Below are positions 5,810-7,410 of a DNA stretch of 7,410 nucleotides, in pieces. Position 1 is the stretch's first letter; the number at the start of each line of letters is the position of its first letter. Position numbers and translations under genes: made by a program. The DNA comes from Firmicutes bacterium UBA3930 (lineage in GTDB: Bacteria; Bacillota; Clostridia; Caldicoprobacterales; Caldicoprobacteraceae), in assembly GCA_002385885.1 (NCBI GenBank), contig DGEI01000044.1, forward strand, positions 1 through 7,410, written 5' to 3'. The notes under the pieces were generated by a model. The model ran no database searches, was not told the origin of the DNA, and saw only the letters and a list, made by a program, of their open reading frames with translations.

Positions 5810-6367
5810 ATGAAACCGGCAGTAGTTATTACAGACATGGTCAACGATTTTATAAAATTGGACGGGCCTTTACCTGTCGGCGAAGAAGGCCTTAAAATTA
5901 TTCCTAGACTGCAAAAATTAATAAGCATCTGTCGTGAAAAAAATATCCCGATTATCTTTGCCAACGATGCTTTGTTGCCGAATGATTTTATGTTTAAATC
6001 ACGCATGAGACCACACGGTATCAGGAACACACCCGGGGTGCAGGTGATTGAGGAGCTAAAACCGGCGGACACTGACTTGATCGTACATAAACGCCGGCTT
6101 AGCGCCTTTTTCAAAACAGATCTTGATATTACCCTTAGGGAATGGGATATAGATACAATTGTCGTAGGGGGAGTGGCTGCCGAAGTATGTGTGTTGTCAA
6201 CAGCATACGACGGTGTCTCCTACAATTTCAAAGTGATTGTCCTCGAAGACTGCTGCGCTTCCCGTTTTAAAGAGATACACAGCCATATAATTGCCGTATT
6301 GAAGGCAAGTCCTATGTACCCCCTGCTTCGTGTAATGACACTGGATGAATTTATTAAGGAGCTATAG
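5810..6367 (+). CDS. Isochorismatase-family cysteine hydrolase
   Basis: A 185-residue single-domain protein of the isochorismatase/nicotinamidase hydrolase fold, probably a cytosolic amidase or related hydrolase. The catalytic triad is visible: D9 in VVITDMVNDF, K94 in VHKRRLSAFF, and the nucleophile C127 in GGVAAEVCVLST, where the VA pair fits the usual cis-peptide. The nicotinamidase metal-binding D-x-H motif (as in TQDWHP) is not apparent; the equivalent place reads FANDALLPNDF, so nicotinamidase is not supported. Substrate is unknown. AAGGAG about eight bases before the ATG at 5810 supports the start, and a strong sigma-A promoter lies at 5735-5763, so it is expressed on its own. It converges on a PucR-type regulator about 200 bases downstream. 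PucR-type proteins often control purine or amide catabolism, where such hydrolases occur, but no shared control region is visible. Confidence 0.92.
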   Translation: MKPAVVITDMVNDFIKLDGPLPVGEEGLKIIPRLQKLISICREKNIPIIFANDALLPNDFMFKSRMRPHGIRNTPGVQVIEELKPADTDLIVHKRRLSAFFKTDLDITLREWDIDTIVVGGVAAEVCVLSTAYDGVSYNFKVIVLEDCCASRFKEIHSHIIAVLKASPMYPLLRVMTLDEFIKEL

Positions 6368-6390
6368 GTAAAAACAGAAGGAAGCTGAAG

Positions 6391-6489
6391 ATAAACCGGT
6401 GGGGATCTTTCGAAGGCCGGGGAAGTATTGAAGGCAATGTCAAGGGGGATTATATTGGTTCTGATGACAATAAGACAATAATGGGGTAG
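6391..6489 (+). other. Short coding-like frame without a normal start codon
   Basis: Between the hydrolase stop and the PucR-type gene, a plus-strand frame of 32 codons reads INRWGSFEGRGSIEGNVKG, then DYIGSDDNKTIMG and TAG. A purine-rich GAAGGAAG (6378-6385) ends five bases before ATA at 6391, where an ATG would be expected. It may be a small gene whose ATG mutated to ATA, the remnant of a larger gene, or chance. The glycine- and charge-rich composition matches no family I know. Confidence 0.25.
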
Positions 6490-6536
6490 AGGAAACATGG
6501 CGTAAAGTAAATGAAGGCTGTTAAACAGTAGGGTGA

Positions 6537-6581
6537 CGGAAGCAGTTCCCTTGCCATTCGGTAGTCGGGTTCATGCTTCCG
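6537..6581. repeat. 8-base inverted repeat at the convergent end of the PucR-type gene
   Basis: CGGAAGCA (6537-6544) and TGCTTCCG (6574-6581) are perfect inverted copies 29 bases apart; CCC and GGG just inside them could extend the pairing. One arm overlaps the last codons of the minus-strand regulator gene. There is no T-tract on either side, so it is not a standard rho-independent terminator, though it could stabilise either 3' end. Confidence 0.35.
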
Positions 6582-7410
6582 GGTAGTCATAATTCAGAAG
6601 TTTTAAGGCAAGCTGCAGCTGCAAACTCACCTCCGGATCTTTATAATCGAGCCCCGTTATCTCTTTAATTCGGCGTAGCCTGTACTTCATCGTGCTCGGA
6701 TTAAGATAACCTTCACGCGATGCTTTTAAAACGTTGCCGTTATATTTATAGTATAGGTCCAGTGTTTCAACCAGCTGGGTTCTATGTTTGTGATCATACT
6801 CCACCAGGGGGCCCAAAGACTTTTTAACAAACTTGGCAAAACACCGGGAATTAATTTCAATTAGAGAAAAAATACCTAAATTATCATAGTAAACAACCCT
6901 GTTTTTTAACTTTAAAGATTTCATAATACCCAGGGTTGTTATCGCGTTACGATATGACAAAACACAGTTTTCCAGGCGGTCGCAATACGTACCGACGGCA
7001 ATCCACCATTTACCGCCTTTGACCACGCCTGGCAAACGCTCCTTTAGCAAATCCACCAGGGGCCGTGCGCCATCAGGCTGTTTTTCGGGGTCATAAGCAA
7101 ACATTAATGTAATATAGCTGCTTTTCGTTACAACAACAACATCTGGGGAAAAATTCATACAGAATTCTCTAATTTCCTGGTACAACTCCGGCTTGCACTT
7201 GCATTTTACATCCGGCTCAATTTCAAGGGCGATTATTTGGTAGCATTTTTCTAAGTCAAAACCCAGCTGCAGGGCACGGTGGTGCACCCAGTCATCGGAC
7301 TCAAAATCTCCCTCCAGGACATCTTCCACAAAGTTCTCTTTCAAACGTTTGGTTTGCTCCACAGCGGCTCTTTCTTTCAACATCTCCAGCGCTGTGATTG
7401 TCGCCCCCTG
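6571..7410 (-). CDS. PucR-type transcriptional regulator, C-terminal part (cut by the window edge)
   Basis: The frame stays open to the last base of the window, so the N-terminus lies outside. The visible 279 codons begin with a helix (QGATITALEMLKERAAVEQT) that in this family connects an upstream sensory domain to the central region; the internal ATG at 7383 is therefore probably not the start. The middle part (to about residue 200) has the CdaR/GGDEF-like alpha/beta character (IIALEIEP, WWIAVGTYCD, YRNAITTLGIMKSL). The end is a PucR-type helix-turn-helix: TLDLYYKYNGNVLKASREGY, then LNPSTMKYRLRRIKEITGLD and a final leucine-rich helix. Proteins of this family are DNA-binding activators or repressors of catabolic genes. 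The target and the upstream sensor domain (PucR, GAF or other) cannot be seen. It converges on the isochorismatase-family hydrolase gene. Confidence 0.9.
   Translation of the reverse strand, partial: QGATITALEMLKERAAVEQTKRLKENFVEDVLEGDFESDDWVHHRALQLGFDLEKCYQIIALEIEPDVKCKCKPELYQEIREFCMNFSPDVVVVTKSSYITLMFAYDPEKQPDGARPLVDLLKERLPGVVKGGKWWIAVGTYCDRLENCVLSYRNAITTLGIMKSLKLKNRVVYYDNLGIFSLIEINSRCFAKFVKKSLGPLVEYDHKHRTQLVETLDLYYKYNGNVLKASREGYLNPSTMKYRLRRIKEITGLDYKDPEVSLQLQLALKLLNYDYPEA

Noticed and set aside
5788..6114. Minus-strand open frame of 108 codons
   Set aside because: Antisense to the hydrolase gene, which has an intact catalytic triad and its own promoter.

Overview
The window looks like a chromosomal stretch of a low-to-mid GC Firmicute, probably of the Clostridia or Peptococcaceae type. 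The support is strong AGGAGG-like ribosome sites, sigma-A-like promoters, and the gene families present (PucR-type regulator, hemerythrin-domain protein, AraC protein with a DUF3788-like tail, RlmD-type methyltransferase). This is inference; there is no rRNA or other taxonomic marker. I see no tRNA, rRNA, CRISPR array, transposase or phage gene.

Layout. Bases 1-277 hold no gene. On the minus strand, 278-1654 is an intact 23S rRNA uracil-C5 methyltransferase (RlmD/RumA type). Divergent from it, 1864-2261 is the remnant of a RibD-C/dihydrofolate-reductase-like gene. Next come an intact hemerythrin-domain gene (2323-2865, minus) and a start-less coding remnant (2955-3263, minus). A plus-strand gene for a polytopic membrane protein of unknown function follows (3311-4279). 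It converges, across a long hairpin, on a minus-strand group: a rearranged RlmD paralogue (5117-5483), an internally deleted AraC-DUF3788 gene (4699-5059) and an intact small TfoX C-terminal-domain protein (4432-4686). A further anonymous coding remnant lies at 5539-5730. On the right, an isochorismatase-family hydrolase (5810-6367, plus) with a good promoter converges on a PucR-type regulator (6571 to the window end, minus, cut by the edge).

Interpretation. The intact genes are mostly single-gene units and do not form an obvious pathway. The striking property is decay. At least three unrelated genes between 1864 and 5483 keep both ends but have lost their middle, each with the reading frame changed across the join. 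Two more coding stretches have lost their starts. The intact rlmD at the left provides a direct reference for the RlmD-like copy, whose missing part is about 0.9 kb. I found no convincing new defence, mobile or biosynthetic system. The best leads are the repeated mid-gene deletions, the anonymous remnants, and the TfoX-domain gene left behind a broken AraC partner.
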